Notes: generated by a model not told the origin, from the sequence alone. Positions 15,640-25,556 are shown, counted from the first letter of the stretch. The stretch is DNA of 35,663 nucleotides from Acidobacteriaceae bacterium (GCA_021323655.1 JAJPKO010000038.1:1-35663); one strand, 5' to 3'. A program made the numbers and translations.

Positions 15640-17983
15640 GATCGATCTGAATCCTGCGATCATGGATAGCATATGTCTTCGCTGACCAAACGTCACGAAA
15701 CATAGGGATGTCCCAGGAGGCAGGTAGTACGAGCGTGACATGTCGGGATCGGTCCGCGTCATTGCGGAGCCCTTCTTCCAACTGAGCTGCCATCAGGTGG
15801 AATTCACCATCGGATGTGCGCCATGCGGTGACATTCATCGTTTGGTTCATATCTGTGCCGTCTGCATGCAGATAATCCGCTTGTGAGGTAATGAAGTTCA
15901 GCGAGCCAGCAGCAAGTACATATGGCGCCGCGCTCCCCCCCCAGGTTTTAGCTAATGGTGAGTGAGTAGAATTCTCGAAAGTAGGTGGATCCCATGCCAT
16001 CACACGTTTTCCATGGGAAGTGTTTAAAAGGAGCTGGGGGCTATTACCGATGCTATAGATCACCGTCGCCTGCGAGCTTGCATGATTGATGTTTAAGCAG
16101 GTTATTGTGGGGAAAGTGACAGGGACATTCTTCGCAATTGCATTCGCATCTGAAGAAGCAGTTGCCATGTGCAAAGCGGCAACTGCTTCGGTGGCATGCT
16201 GCCCAGTAATGCCTACAAGTCGCTCAAGGGACTGATCGATGCCTCCTACCGGAGAACCGAAGATAGCTACAGGATGTCCACCGTTGATGAGATTTGCGAT
16301 CATTTCGGCGTGTGCAGAACTCAAGTGAACCGGAGTCTGTAAAATAAAGAGGTCTGAATGAACATGGGGTAACCATTCAATGCGCGTAGCGGAAAGGATC
16401 GGCAATGGCCACTTGATGATCGATCCCGCTTGTTCGTCAATCCATTCTTTAATGCCATTATCGGGCGCGGCATGATCCATTTGCCATTGCATTGCTTCTC
16501 GCGAGTAAACCAGAGTCGGACCGTAGACCCGGGTAGTCCCATAAGCATCCTCAACAGCGGCGTTGAGATTTGTCAGCAGAAAGTGAACATCTGCATCGCC
16601 AAGCAATCGCTTGCCTTGATTGGCCCAGGAAATGTACGAGCCGCCCGGAAACTCCAGCCCTTGAGGCGTCTTTACGCTTGCATGAGAATACGCCCAAATT
16701 CCCCAGCGCAGTCGGTGTGGCACGGTGTGTAAGACGTCCCACGACTCCCAGGCGTCGAAGGTCTCTACTAGCGGATAATGGCGGACCTTGGTGCCAGCGA
16801 GCATCGTTGAGTGCATCAGCATGTATGCGAGCTGATAGGTCCACCCTAACGTCGGATTATTCCAGAAGTGACCTTTATCAATTCTTATGCCCGCCTCGTT
16901 CCAAGCGCCAGCCCAGGTTTGATCGACAAAGATGTCGAGGTAGCCTTGTTTAGCAATCGATTCAAGGTCGAAACAGTTGCTGCGCCAATCGGAAATGGCG
17001 CTCGCGCCGTTGGAATACATCATGACGAGTGCTTTGGAATTTGCAAGCTTGGTTTCCCGCACGAGCGAGGCTTGATTCGCATTCCAACGTCGTGCGTCCT
17101 CCGGACTCGGCGTGATCGGACCAAACGGGCCACCACGCTGATATGGCACCGGCATGCCAAACGAATCGCGCAGCATGACTGCATCAAGCCCGACCGTTTT
17201 CGATAAGCTTCCCCACTGTGCAGCAAACGCCCGATATGCCGGCATGCCTTCGGGGATACCATTCGGCAAACCGCCCAAATGGCGTGGATCGGCGTGCAGC
17301 AGAGCTCCCGGATTGAAAACCGGGCCGCGTTTGTAAGCGCCCTTTTGGATACCCGCCAGTATCGAAACAAATGCTTCGGGATGCTGTTCGGCCCAAGGTG
17401 CAAGTTCTCCATAGGCTCTTGTCCAGCCGTAAGTGAGTGTTCCCACTTTGAAATTGGGAATTCCACGTTTTGCACCTGTGTCACGCAACGCAACAGCCAG
17501 CTTTCTTAAATCTCCATAGGTCCATGGGCCGTACCCCACTCGCTGCACGTTGACAGATTGCGCGGCGCGCATCTTCCACTCAGCCTGCATCTGTTGCCAA
17601 TCGCCGCTCAAGGGGCCATTTTCGGCAACCCATCGCGCTTGGCCGCTTCCGGTGGGCAGAACAATGCGTTGATTCAAATCACCAGACCAATCCATGATGT
17701 ACTGGACGGTCCAGCCGACATTGAGAATGACACCCCGATAGCCCTGAACTCCTCGATAAAGCGGGGCAAAGCGATCCCAGAATTTGTCTACGGAATTTTG
17801 AATATCGTCCTGTTGAAACCAATAGAGGTCGATCTCCATCCAGCGATCGCCAGGCACTCTCTGAACTCTCCGTGCTGCATCAACCGCAAAAGCCTTGGGA
17901 CAGGCAGCAAAGCACGCGAACGCCAGAAGGAAAACACACACAACACGAAGTGAGACGATTTTGCTTGACAAAGTTATCATCAT
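15581..17983 (-). CDS. Large secreted protein, possible TIM-barrel glycosidase-like enzyme (about 800 aa)
   Basis: An exported protein with a hydrophobic signal region (VVCVFLLAFACFA) ending near KAFAVDA. The mature N-terminal part carries short aromatic-acidic strands: RWMEIDLYWFQQDD, GVILNVGWTVQYIMDWSGD, VGTLTYGW, AVMLRDSFGMP and DIFVDQTWAGAW. They are spaced like beta-strands of a TIM-barrel carbohydrate enzyme, but I cannot assign a GH family. A later part (about residues 550-640) has an alternating Rossmann/amidotransferase-like look (HPVAIFGSPVGG), and the C-terminus is beta-rich. The start is uncertain: ATGs occur at 18007, 18004, 17983 and 17980, and I favour the later pair for signal-peptide length. 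The last 59 bp overlap the maturase gene tail-to-tail. Confidence 0.7.
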   Translation of the reverse strand: MMITLSSKIVSLRVVCVFLLAFACFAACPKAFAVDAARRVQRVPGDRWMEIDLYWFQQDDIQNSVDKFWDRFAPLYRGVQGYRGVILNVGWTVQYIMDWSGDLNQRIVLPTGSGQARWVAENGPLSGDWQQMQAEWKMRAAQSVNVQRVGYGPWTYGDLRKLAVALRDTGAKRGIPNFKVGTLTYGWTRAYGELAPWAEQHPEAFVSILAGIQKGAYKRGPVFNPGALLHADPRHLGGLPNGIPEGMPAYRAFAAQWGSLSKTVGLDAVMLRDSFGMPVPYQRGGPFGPITPSPEDARRWNANQASLVRETKLANSKALVMMYSNGASAISDWRSNCFDLESIAKQGYLDIFVDQTWAGAWNEAGIRIDKGHFWNNPTLGWTYQLAYMLMHSTMLAGTKVRHYPLVETFDAWESWDVLHTVPHRLRWGIWAYSHASVKTPQGLEFPGGSYISWANQGKRLLGDADVHFLLTNLNAAVEDAYGTTRVYGPTLVYSREAMQWQMDHAAPDNGIKEWIDEQAGSIIKWPLPILSATRIEWLPHVHSDLFILQTPVHLSSAHAEMIANLINGGHPVAIFGSPVGGIDQSLERLVGITGQHATEAVAALHMATASSDANAIAKNVPVTFPTITCLNINHASSQATVIYSIGNSPQLLLNTSHGKRVMAWDPPTFENSTHSPLAKTWGGSAAPYVLAAGSLNFITSQADYLHADGTDMNQTMNVTAWRTSDGEFHLMAAQLEEGLRNDADRSRHVTLVLPASWDIPMFRDVWSAKTYAIHDRRIQIDLNHAQSILLEGGKLSARPR

Positions 17984-17994
17984 TACCTTATAAA
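17965..17994 (+). promoter_or_regulatory. Predicted promoter of the TonB receptor (twin of 11015-11044)
   Basis: TTGACA (17965-17970), an 18-nt spacer and TATAAA (17989-17994) are preceded by the same GATTTTGC as the twin at 11007. It overlaps the start region of the divergent minus-strand gene, so the two genes share a very compact control region. Confidence 0.6.
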
Positions 17995-18162
17995 GTACCG
18001 ACATCATGAAGTCAACGCCTTTTGGCGCATCTGGAGCAAGCAACGGTGACAGGTCGAATGAAAGCCTTAGGGATAGTATTTGCGGCTAATTCTAAGCTTA
18101 TGTGGCGTGCCAGCGGACCAGCCTTCAACGAGCCTTACTATTCTGTGGTTGGTCGACAGGGT

Positions 18163-21100
18163 ATGAGATCCCTACGCGGGAGCAGCGGGAAGCGGCGAAA
18201 TGCCAGGCGCCCCCAGTTGGCGCTATTCTGTCAGTTTCCACGCTGTGCGGCGCTTCTTATCCTCGCGGTTGCCTTCGCCTCTTCGTTGCGAGCTCAGGTC
18301 GATACTGGATCGATCGTTGGCCAGGTGACAGACCCCACCGGGGCCGTCATTCCAAACGTCGAGATCACCCTGAAAAACCAGGGCACCAACGTCATCCAGA
18401 CCGCCAAAACTGGCAATTCCGGCGAATACACCTTCTCACTGGTGCGTGTAGGCATGTACACAATCTCGGCCCGGCTACAGGGCTTTGCGCCCGAGCAACG
18501 GGTCAACGTCCAGTTGGAAGTCCAGCAACAACTTTCCATTCCATTTGTCCTCAAGGCCGGATCGGTGCAGCAAAGTGTATTGGTCAGCGCCGGCGCGCCG
18601 CTGCTGCAGACTCAGGATGCTTCTGTGGGGCAGGTGGTCAGCGCGCGGCAGATGAACAACTTGCCCCTCAACGGCCGCAACTACTACTTTCTGGCACAGA
18701 CTGCGGCAGGTGTAACTTTTGCGCAAAATGGCATACGAGGTGAAAATGGCAATGGCCGCTTTGTGGCTAATGGAATTCGCGCAACTCAGAACGACTATCT
18801 ACTGGATGAAATCGACAACAACTCATCGATTCTATCCGTGCAGAATGGTAAAGATTATGTGATTCAGACACCTGTAGATGCATTAGCGGATTTCAAGATT
18901 CAGACCAACAACTACAACGCCCAGTTCGGGCGGGCAGCAGGTGCAGTTCTGAACGCCACCGTGAAATCAGGTACCAATAAATTCCATGGCGATGCTTGGG
19001 AATTCTTGCGTAACGATGTGCTTGATGCAAATGACTATTTTCTAAACCAGGCGGACAAGCCGCGTCCGTCCTTCCGACGCAATCAATTCGGACTCACGTT
19101 GGGGGGACCAGTGCTGTTTCCTCACATTTACAACGGCCACGACAAGATGTTCTTCTTTGGCGATTATGAGGGAACCCGCATCAGCCAGGGGAACACGATT
19201 ACTGGGACCGTGCCAACCATGCGAGAACGCAACAGCGGCTACACGGATTTCAGCGATCTCCTTAGCCTGCAACACGGAAATAACCCTGCTGATGCCGCCG
19301 GGAAAGTGTATCCGCTGGGCACGATCCTCGATCCAGCCACCACCCACAAGTACGGCACCAGTTACATTCGCTCCCCCTTCCCTGGAAACATCATTCCTGC
19401 CGATCGTATCGATCCTAATTCAGTTGCACTGCTCAACTTGCTGCCGCCTCCAACCTTTTCCACCCTGCTGAATAACTATGTGGCCACACCTACCAATGTA
19501 GATACATTCAACAGTTTTGACGTCCGGATTGACAGGGTAATTGGAAGTAAAGACTATTTCTTTGTGCGTTACAGCTACAACGGGCACACACAAAACCATC
19601 CAGGTATTTTTGCTGAATATCAAAATGGCTACGCGGATGGGGGCAACTCGTCGTCGCTGAGTAACTACTATGACCGCGCGCAAAATATCTCAATTGGTGA
19701 AACGCACACCTTTAGTTCACGGATGATCAATGACCTGCGACTCGGTCTGAACCGCGAGCACGTACTGTGGCTGCAGCCAAATGGCGATAGTCAGGGGATC
19801 CCTGAGAAATTTGGGATTCAGGGGATTCCACAGTACTCCACAAACGGGGGTCTTCCCCAATTGAATATCGGCTCGCTTTCTCGCTTCGGCTCCTTCAATT
19901 TCATGCCTAGCAACAAATTCGGCACTACGCCTCAAGTCAATGACGACTTGACGATCGTCCGCGGCAAGCATGCTATTAAGGTCGGAATTCAGCAACAGTT
20001 CATCCAGTTCCCTTACACGCAACCTCCTCAGTCGCGTGGCTTGTTCACCTTCAGTGGCCTATACACGTCGGTATACGGACAAACCGACGGCACCACCGGC
20101 ATCGCTCAAATGTTACTCACGCCCACCACGACGTCGAACTTGGCGGGCGCCAATAATGTCTCCATTTCCAACTTTACTGAGCACGCTCTTACGCACAAGT
20201 ATTTCGGCGCTTACGCGCAGGACGATTGGCGAGTAACGCATCAACTAACGCTCAATCTTGGCGTGCGGTATGACAACTATGATTTCATGCACGAGAGGCA
20301 CGATAACATCGCCAACTTTATCCCTGGGCCAGGCCGAGTGGGCGGAACATTTCTGGCCACCTCGCGAATTCAGAGTGAATTGCCAGCGGGCTTTGTAAGC
20401 GCGTTATCCGCAGAGGGCGTTTCCGTGCAACAGGCTAGCCAAGGTTCCCTCGTACATACCCAACACTTGAATTTTGCTCCTCGCATTGGATTTGCCTACC
20501 AAGCTGCGGACCGCATGGTGATCCGTGGTGGATACGGAATCTTCTATGGCGGCATTGAAGATATTGGCGGAGCCTATCTGATCACCGAGAATTTTCCAAT
20601 CGAGTACAGCGTTACACGCACTGCTATCAATGGGGCGACACCGCTGGCAAACGATAATTCCCTTGGGCTCCTGGAGAACACATTTTCTAACCTTACCATC
20701 ACCCCTTCGGCGGTGAAGCCCGCAGGGCTGGCCCTGAAAGGTTTCCAGCAAAATGAGAAGACACCGTACAGTGAGGGATACAATCTATCGATTCAATACC
20801 AGATCAAGCCGTCGCTCGCCGTAACGGCAGCGTATGTCGGCGACATCGCGCGGCACATCGAAACGGTGCTCGATCTCAATTCGGTTGGTGAGCTGCTCCC
20901 TCCCACGACCACTACGTCGAAGTATGTTCCCTATCAGCAGACTGCACTTTCAGGTAACAATTTGACCATAACCGGCGCGAGCAGCAACTTCAATGCCGCA
21001 CAGGTCACACTCGAGCAGCAGCCAGCACACGGTCTGACCCTGCTCACGAACTTTGCGTGGCAGAAAACGCTGACTGACGCCCGCGATCCACTCGCGAACA

Positions 21101-21747
21101 CAACCGGGGGCTATCGTGCTCCTTTCTTGCCCAACTTCGGTATTCAGGCAGATACTGAGCGCGCGGATTTCGACATCCGTCGCGTCTTCCACTTAAGCGG
21201 AACATATGACCTGCCGTTTGGAGCAGGGCGCATGTTTGCTCCGCACGCTCGTGGTATCGAGCAACTTACACTCGGTGGTTGGAGCACGAACTTCATCGCT
21301 ACGGTGCAGGATGGCCAGCCATTTACCGTGCCTTGCTCGATCCATACCGCTGCAGGTGCGGGTTGTAACGCCCTTCTCGTGCATGGGAAGAATCCCTATG
21401 CGAGCAGCAGCGTGGCTCATTTTGTAAGTGCTGATGCTTTCACGAATCCAGCGCTCGTAACAGCAGTCGGCCAATCAGACTACTCGCCGTTGGGCGGCGG
21501 TCCGACGCAGGTCAGCGGCCCACCTTTCCGTCGGCTGGACCTATCGTTCTTTAAACGGTTCCACTTTACGGACCGTTTCTACTCGGAGTTTCGTACAGAG
21601 ATATTCAACATCTTCAACACTCCCAATTTCGCGAACCCGACAGCACTCAACTTCTCCAATACCACCAACTTCGGCCAGGTCACGTCGACAATCGATGCAC
21701 CCAATGATCCACGCGAGGTGCAATTTGCACTGAAACTATACTGGTGA
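18163..21747 (+). CDS. TonB-dependent receptor, oar-like, with carboxypeptidase-regulatory-like N-domain (about 1194 aa)
   Basis: An outer-membrane receptor of the very large acidobacterial type, expected to import oligosaccharides or other large ligands using TonB energy. A basic n-region and hydrophobic stretch (CAALLILAVAFASSLRAQ) form the signal peptide. VDTGSIVGQVTDPTGAVIPN to ISARLQGF is the carboxypeptidase D regulatory-like beta-sandwich. LPLNGRNYYFLAQTAAGV and the following ~120 residues form the plug, and the remainder is barrel, ending in the terminal aromatic LKLYW typical of outer-membrane porin folds. No SusD-like partner is present, as is usual for this group. The start is uncertain: in-frame starts at 18022 (TTG) and 18058 (ATG) also exist, but they precede a non-signal-like extension. 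Confidence 0.88.
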   Translation: MRSLRGSSGKRRNARRPQLALFCQFPRCAALLILAVAFASSLRAQVDTGSIVGQVTDPTGAVIPNVEITLKNQGTNVIQTAKTGNSGEYTFSLVRVGMYTISARLQGFAPEQRVNVQLEVQQQLSIPFVLKAGSVQQSVLVSAGAPLLQTQDASVGQVVSARQMNNLPLNGRNYYFLAQTAAGVTFAQNGIRGENGNGRFVANGIRATQNDYLLDEIDNNSSILSVQNGKDYVIQTPVDALADFKIQTNNYNAQFGRAAGAVLNATVKSGTNKFHGDAWEFLRNDVLDANDYFLNQADKPRPSFRRNQFGLTLGGPVLFPHIYNGHDKMFFFGDYEGTRISQGNTITGTVPTMRERNSGYTDFSDLLSLQHGNNPADAAGKVYPLGTILDPATTHKYGTSYIRSPFPGNIIPADRIDPNSVALLNLLPPPTFSTLLNNYVATPTNVDTFNSFDVRIDRVIGSKDYFFVRYSYNGHTQNHPGIFAEYQNGYADGGNSSSLSNYYDRAQNISIGETHTFSSRMINDLRLGLNREHVLWLQPNGDSQGIPEKFGIQGIPQYSTNGGLPQLNIGSLSRFGSFNFMPSNKFGTTPQVNDDLTIVRGKHAIKVGIQQQFIQFPYTQPPQSRGLFTFSGLYTSVYGQTDGTTGIAQMLLTPTTTSNLAGANNVSISNFTEHALTHKYFGAYAQDDWRVTHQLTLNLGVRYDNYDFMHERHDNIANFIPGPGRVGGTFLATSRIQSELPAGFVSALSAEGVSVQQASQGSLVHTQHLNFAPRIGFAYQAADRMVIRGGYGIFYGGIEDIGGAYLITENFPIEYSVTRTAINGATPLANDNSLGLLENTFSNLTITPSAVKPAGLALKGFQQNEKTPYSEGYNLSIQYQIKPSLAVTAAYVGDIARHIETVLDLNSVGELLPPTTTTSKYVPYQQTALSGNNLTITGASSNFNAAQVTLEQQPAHGLTLLTNFAWQKTLTDARDPLANTTGGYRAPFLPNFGIQADTERADFDIRRVFHLSGTYDLPFGAGRMFAPHARGIEQLTLGGWSTNFIATVQDGQPFTVPCSIHTAAGAGCNALLVHGKNPYASSSVAHFVSADAFTNPALVTAVGQSDYSPLGGGPTQVSGPPFRRLDLSFFKRFHFTDRFYSEFRTEIFNIFNTPNFANPTALNFSNTTNFGQVTSTIDAPNDPREVQFALKLYW

Positions 21748-21908
21748 GTACTAGACGGTTTGTACTGGCGGGCGAGATCTTGCGACGACATTCACATAGA
21801 ACTAGACTTCCCAATCCCGACAAGTGGGGATGAACTGCTTCGATCGCGACAAATAGCCCTCTTTTATGGTAGGGCGAACCGCTGAAACTCACGAAGAGGA
21901 TTTCCGAT

Positions 21909-23462
21909 ATGAGGATTGACAGGCGCAAGGCGTTGAAATCTCTAAGCGCTTTAGGTGCATCGACTGCCCTACTAGGCGCCTACAAAGCGTCAGGGAAAAC
22001 AGAGCCGCGGAAGGGTGACGTTGCATCACAAAGGCCGAATATCCTCGTATTTTTGACCGATGACCACGGACAGTGGCTTCAGCAAGCTTATGGCAATTCA
22101 GAGGTTCATACCCCGAACATGACTCGTATTGCCACGAACGGGGTTCGGATGACGAATGCCTTCACGCCTACGCCTGTCTGTTCGCCCGCCAGAGCCAGCT
22201 TCTTAACCGGCCGTATGCCGTCTCAGCATGGAATTCACGACTGGCTTGAAGAAAAAAGGCAGGCGTTCGCATTTCCCTGGCTCAAAGGCCAGACGCTCAT
22301 TTCAGAGTTGCTGAAGAACCGCGGGTACCATACGGGTCTTGTCGGGAAATGGCATTGTGGAGGAGAACGGTATCCACATCCCGGCTTTGACTTCTGGTTT
22401 AGCTATTGGGTTTCGCAATACCCACACTTGGGCCTCCAGAACTTCTCGGACAATGGCACGCATGTATCCGACAATGGATTTCAGGCGCCCATGCTCACAA
22501 GGCAAGCAATGCGATTTCTTCAAGATCACTACAATGATCAAGCAACTTCAACTAAGCCATGGTTCCTTTACGTGAGTTATACCGATACGCATTCGCCGCA
22601 TATTCAGATGCCTTCAAATCTTGTCTCGGAATATGATGCAGCCAATTTTCGTGACATACCCGTGGAGACCTTCTCGAAGGTACATGGCACAGCCCTTTCC
22701 CCCGTTTCAGTGGACGCTGCATTTGAACTAGCCAAGAAGAGGGAGTATTACGCTGCTGCATCCTCAATTGATCGCGAAGTCGGCACGATTCTTGACGGAC
22801 TCGAAAGAAGGGGAGTTCTTTCGAACACTCTGGTTATTTATACGAGCGATCACGGTTTGAATGCGGGCCAGCATGGAATTTGGGAAAAGGGCAATGCAAC
22901 AGTACCACAGAATTTCTTGGAAGAGTCGATTCGGGTACCGTGCGCAATCTCTTGGCCCTATGGAACAATCCCCGCCAATCTTGAGTCCGATCTTCTGGTG
23001 AATCATTGCGACTTGTTTGCAACACTGCTCGACGCGGCTGACGCCACGCCCGACACCGAAACTGCGAAACTTATCAATTCTCCGGGAAGGTCGTACCTCT
23101 CCTACTTGCGTGGTTACGGAGGAACAGAGTGGAGAAAGTCTGTAATATGCGAATACGGAAACGCGCGAATGATTCGCAAGGATGGTTATAAACTGATTCT
23201 CCGCTACCCATATGAGAATGTGACGTTTGCGAATGAGTTATACGATCTGCGAGCAGATCCTCGCGAGACCGTGAATTTGTTGAGTACTTCGAGTTCCGCC
23301 TACGGGTCTCTCGTTCGGGAACTGAGCGATGAGATCAACAGCTTCTTCGCTACGTACACGGTGCCAGGACATAGCGGGCTGGATCTAGAGCACCAACCCA
23401 TGGCAACGCCAGCGAGCCCATGGATAAGGGCTGTAGAGATGAAACGTCAAGAGCGGAAGTGA
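21909..23462 (+). CDS. Cys-type sulfatase (S1 family) with Tat-type signal, 517 aa
   Basis: A formylglycine-dependent sulfatase that removes sulfate esters. Metal-binding Asp51-Asp52 lie in LTDDHGQW. The modification motif is Cys91-Ser-Pro-Ala-Arg in TPVCSPARASFLTGR, the Cys form acted on by anSME or FGE. GLVGKWHCGG and TSDHGLNAGQHGIWEKG supply further sulfate and metal contacts, and YDLRADPRETVNL near the C-terminus is a common S1 closing motif. The N-terminus MRIDRRKALKSLSALGAS is twin-arginine, which would allow modification in the cytoplasm before export of the folded protein. The start is the ATG after GAGGA. Its substrate, probably a sulfated carbohydrate, cannot be named. It lies directly downstream of the TonB receptor. 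Confidence 0.92.
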   Translation: MRIDRRKALKSLSALGASTALLGAYKASGKTEPRKGDVASQRPNILVFLTDDHGQWLQQAYGNSEVHTPNMTRIATNGVRMTNAFTPTPVCSPARASFLTGRMPSQHGIHDWLEEKRQAFAFPWLKGQTLISELLKNRGYHTGLVGKWHCGGERYPHPGFDFWFSYWVSQYPHLGLQNFSDNGTHVSDNGFQAPMLTRQAMRFLQDHYNDQATSTKPWFLYVSYTDTHSPHIQMPSNLVSEYDAANFRDIPVETFSKVHGTALSPVSVDAAFELAKKREYYAAASSIDREVGTILDGLERRGVLSNTLVIYTSDHGLNAGQHGIWEKGNATVPQNFLEESIRVPCAISWPYGTIPANLESDLLVNHCDLFATLLDAADATPDTETAKLINSPGRSYLSYLRGYGGTEWRKSVICEYGNARMIRKDGYKLILRYPYENVTFANELYDLRADPRETVNLLSTSSSAYGSLVRELSDEINSFFATYTVPGHSGLDLEHQPMATPASPWIRAVEMKRQERK

Positions 23463-23878
23463 GAATGTCTGGTCAACGAATATCGCAAGGACGATGGAGT
23501 TCTGAAGGCGAACCATTATGGAAGACGTCCCTTTCGGCCAATATGTTGCTAATGAAGAAGCGATATGCAAGCAGAAACTACATTGCCCGTTTCTGTTGCA
23601 GAGAGGAGCATTCGTTCGCTGAAACAGTGAACGACGTTACTCGCGGTGCGAGAGTAGATTCTCAGAATCTCTCCTGAATTTACCCGAATCCCAATTCATT
23701 TGATTGCAATGCCGGGAACCAGAACTCGCCGTCAGAGATTGAGGAAGCGTAACGCGCGGGGGCGGGAGGTGCGCCCACAGCTTCGAGCATATCACTCCTT
23801 CCGGAGTACTCCTGTGAATAATGTTTACAGCCATGGCAACACAGCCAACCAAAAAGGATCAACAGGTAGTTTAAGCAA
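23463..23878. other. Intergenic stretch without a recognisable gene
   Basis: Open frames here are short and carry no familiar motif. The only structure seen is a 15-bp palindrome AGATTCTCAGAATCT (about 23656-23670). No strong promoter stands out in front of the transporter gene. Confidence 0.5.
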
Positions 23879-25210
23879 ATGTCCGCAACGATCAATGTTC
23901 GTTACATCACCTTTCTCGCATGCACCGCTGCTCTCGGCGGTCTCCTGTTTGGCTTTGACATTGCCATCATCACTGGGGCAGGCCCATTCATTGCTCGCGA
24001 CTTCGGACTTGGAGATTTTCAGTTCGGCTCGGTGTTCAGCTCATTGTTGTTTGGCTGCGTATTCGGCTCGTTGGCCGCTGGTAGATTGGCTGATCGATTC
24101 GGACGCAAGAGGCTGCTCGTTCTGGTGGCAGCGCTCTTTGCTCTAGCTTCCATCGCTTCTGCGGGCGCGGGGAGTCTTTCCTCGCTACTTGTCGCTCGCT
24201 TTTTTGGTGGCCTCGCAGTCGGTGGGGTCTCCCTGCTCTCTCCGATGTATGTCGCAGAGGTGTCTCCACCTTCCATTCGCGGCAGGCTCGGGACACTGTA
24301 TCAGATGTCGATCGTTGTTGGCATCATCGCATCCTACGGAATTAATTATCTGCTCCGCAACGTCGGAACGGGCAATTGGAGATGGATGTTTCTCACCGGG
24401 GTCCTGCCCTCCTTTGTCTTTTTCGTGTTTATTTTGCTTGCTCCGGAATCGCCGCGATTCCTCGTCGTCGCGGGCAGGCCCGAGGACGCTTTTATCGTGT
24501 TGGAGAAGATCGGAGGTTCCGCTATCGCGCACACCCAAATTGCCGAAATCACCGAAACCCTCCGGATCGATCGCGAATTCAAGGGCAGCCATTTACGACC
24601 AGGAGTGCGTCGCGCTCTCATAGCTAGTGTGTGCCTTGCAATTCTGATCCAGGTCTCTGGTATCAATACAATCATCGATTATGCTCCAACCATTTTCCTG
24701 TCAGCTCGGTGGGGCATCGACGCTGCTCTCGCCTCTACATTCTTCGTCGGCGTAACCGAACTCATTTTTAGCCTCGTCTCGCTTTGGACAATCGACAGAT
24801 ATGGGCGTAAACCCCTTTACATCGTCGGATCCTTCGGTATGGCGCTTTGCTTGCTCGGCTTAGTTGTTACGATCATTACCAACCGCTTTTATGGCGTACC
24901 GGTCCTAACTCTCATAATGATTTACCTTGCTTTCTTCTCCGCCTGTATCGGTCCTGTTTTCTGGACCCTTATCCCGGAAATATTTCCTAATGATGTTCGC
25001 GGCAAAGCAATGGCTGTGCCTGTTTTCATGCAATGGCTGGCAAATGCTTTGGTGGTGCTTTTCTTTCCCTTTGCCTTCCACGCGGTTGGTAAAGTCGTAA
25101 CCTTCGGATTTCTTGCGGCTATGTGCCTATGTCAGGGAATCTTCGTTATGTGTTATGTCCCTGAAACTAAGAATAAGCATCTTGAGGAGATCGAGGCCTA
25201 TTGGGGTTGA
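23879..25210 (+). CDS. MFS sugar transporter, SP (sugar porter) family, 443 aa
   Basis: An inner-membrane proton-coupled or facilitative sugar carrier with 12 predicted helices. All sugar-porter signatures are present: GGLLFGFDIAIITGA in helix 1, LADRFGRKR in loop 2-3, PMYVAEVSPPSIRGRLG in helices 4-5, PESPRFL after helix 6, IDRYGRKPL in loop 8-9 and PETKNKHLEEIE at the C-terminus. The QQxxG helix-7 motif reads QVSGINTIIDYAP. The length is typical for bacterial members. It probably moves the mono- or disaccharide released by the neighbouring periplasmic enzymes into the cell (inference). Confidence 0.93.
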   Translation: MSATINVRYITFLACTAALGGLLFGFDIAIITGAGPFIARDFGLGDFQFGSVFSSLLFGCVFGSLAAGRLADRFGRKRLLVLVAALFALASIASAGAGSLSSLLVARFFGGLAVGGVSLLSPMYVAEVSPPSIRGRLGTLYQMSIVVGIIASYGINYLLRNVGTGNWRWMFLTGVLPSFVFFVFILLAPESPRFLVVAGRPEDAFIVLEKIGGSAIAHTQIAEITETLRIDREFKGSHLRPGVRRALIASVCLAILIQVSGINTIIDYAPTIFLSARWGIDAALASTFFVGVTELIFSLVSLWTIDRYGRKPLYIVGSFGMALCLLGLVVTIITNRFYGVPVLTLIMIYLAFFSACIGPVFWTLIPEIFPNDVRGKAMAVPVFMQWLANALVVLFFPFAFHAVGKVVTFGFLAAMCLCQGIFVMCYVPETKNKHLEEIEAYWG

Positions 25211-25218
25211 GGCAAAAC

Positions 25219-25500
25219 CTAAAATCTAGAGGCTGTTATTAAGTTTGAGTGAGCATTGTGAATAGGGCGGCGAGCACGAGGCAGGCACAGGCGACGAAAT
25301 GGAAGGCACCGTGTGTGGCCGCGGACAATTGCCTCGCGATCGCTGCATTGCCTTCTCCGAATGCAGCCACATACGGGATAGAATCCCATGGCGCTGAACA
25401 CGTACCACGACGACATTGCGGCACTGTCGTCGTCGCCCGGTTAAAAATCCTCGACCACGCTCATCGCCGGTTTTTGGCGAGTGGAGTTCCCGTACATGAA
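25219..25500 (-). pseudogene. GH92 (alpha-mannosidase family) C-terminal relic
   Basis: On the minus strand, PGDDDSAAMSSWYVFSAMGFYPVCG (about 25446-25366; first part PGDDDSAAM, then SSWYVFSAMGFYPV) matches the hallmark C-terminal segment of GH92 exo-alpha-mannosidases, GxDDxGxMSSWYVFxAMGFYP. A stop codon precedes it in frame and the sequence on both sides loses the family pattern, so only a fragment survives. It is antisense to its neighbours, which suggests it was left by a rearrangement. Confidence 0.6.
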
Positions 25501-25534
25501 TCGACCCTTCGGCGGATCCCGCTTGGTCCCCATT

Positions 25535-25556
25535 GCAGTGTGGCCGACCACACTGC
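25535..25556. repeat. Perfect 9-bp hairpin with a 4-nt loop
   Basis: GCAGTGTGG and CCACACTGC pair perfectly around CCGA, next to the GH92 relic. No T-run follows on either strand, so it may be an orphan terminator stem or a trace of a lost element. Confidence 0.4.

Noticed and set aside
23656-23670. Palindrome AGATTCTCAGAATCT as an operator
   Set aside because: Single copy in the window and over 200 nt from the next start codon, with no promoter beside it.
18163-25210. A classical SusC/SusD polysaccharide utilisation locus
   Set aside because: The receptor is an oar-like TonB protein with no SusD-type lipoprotein gene nearby, so the Bacteroidetes model does not apply.
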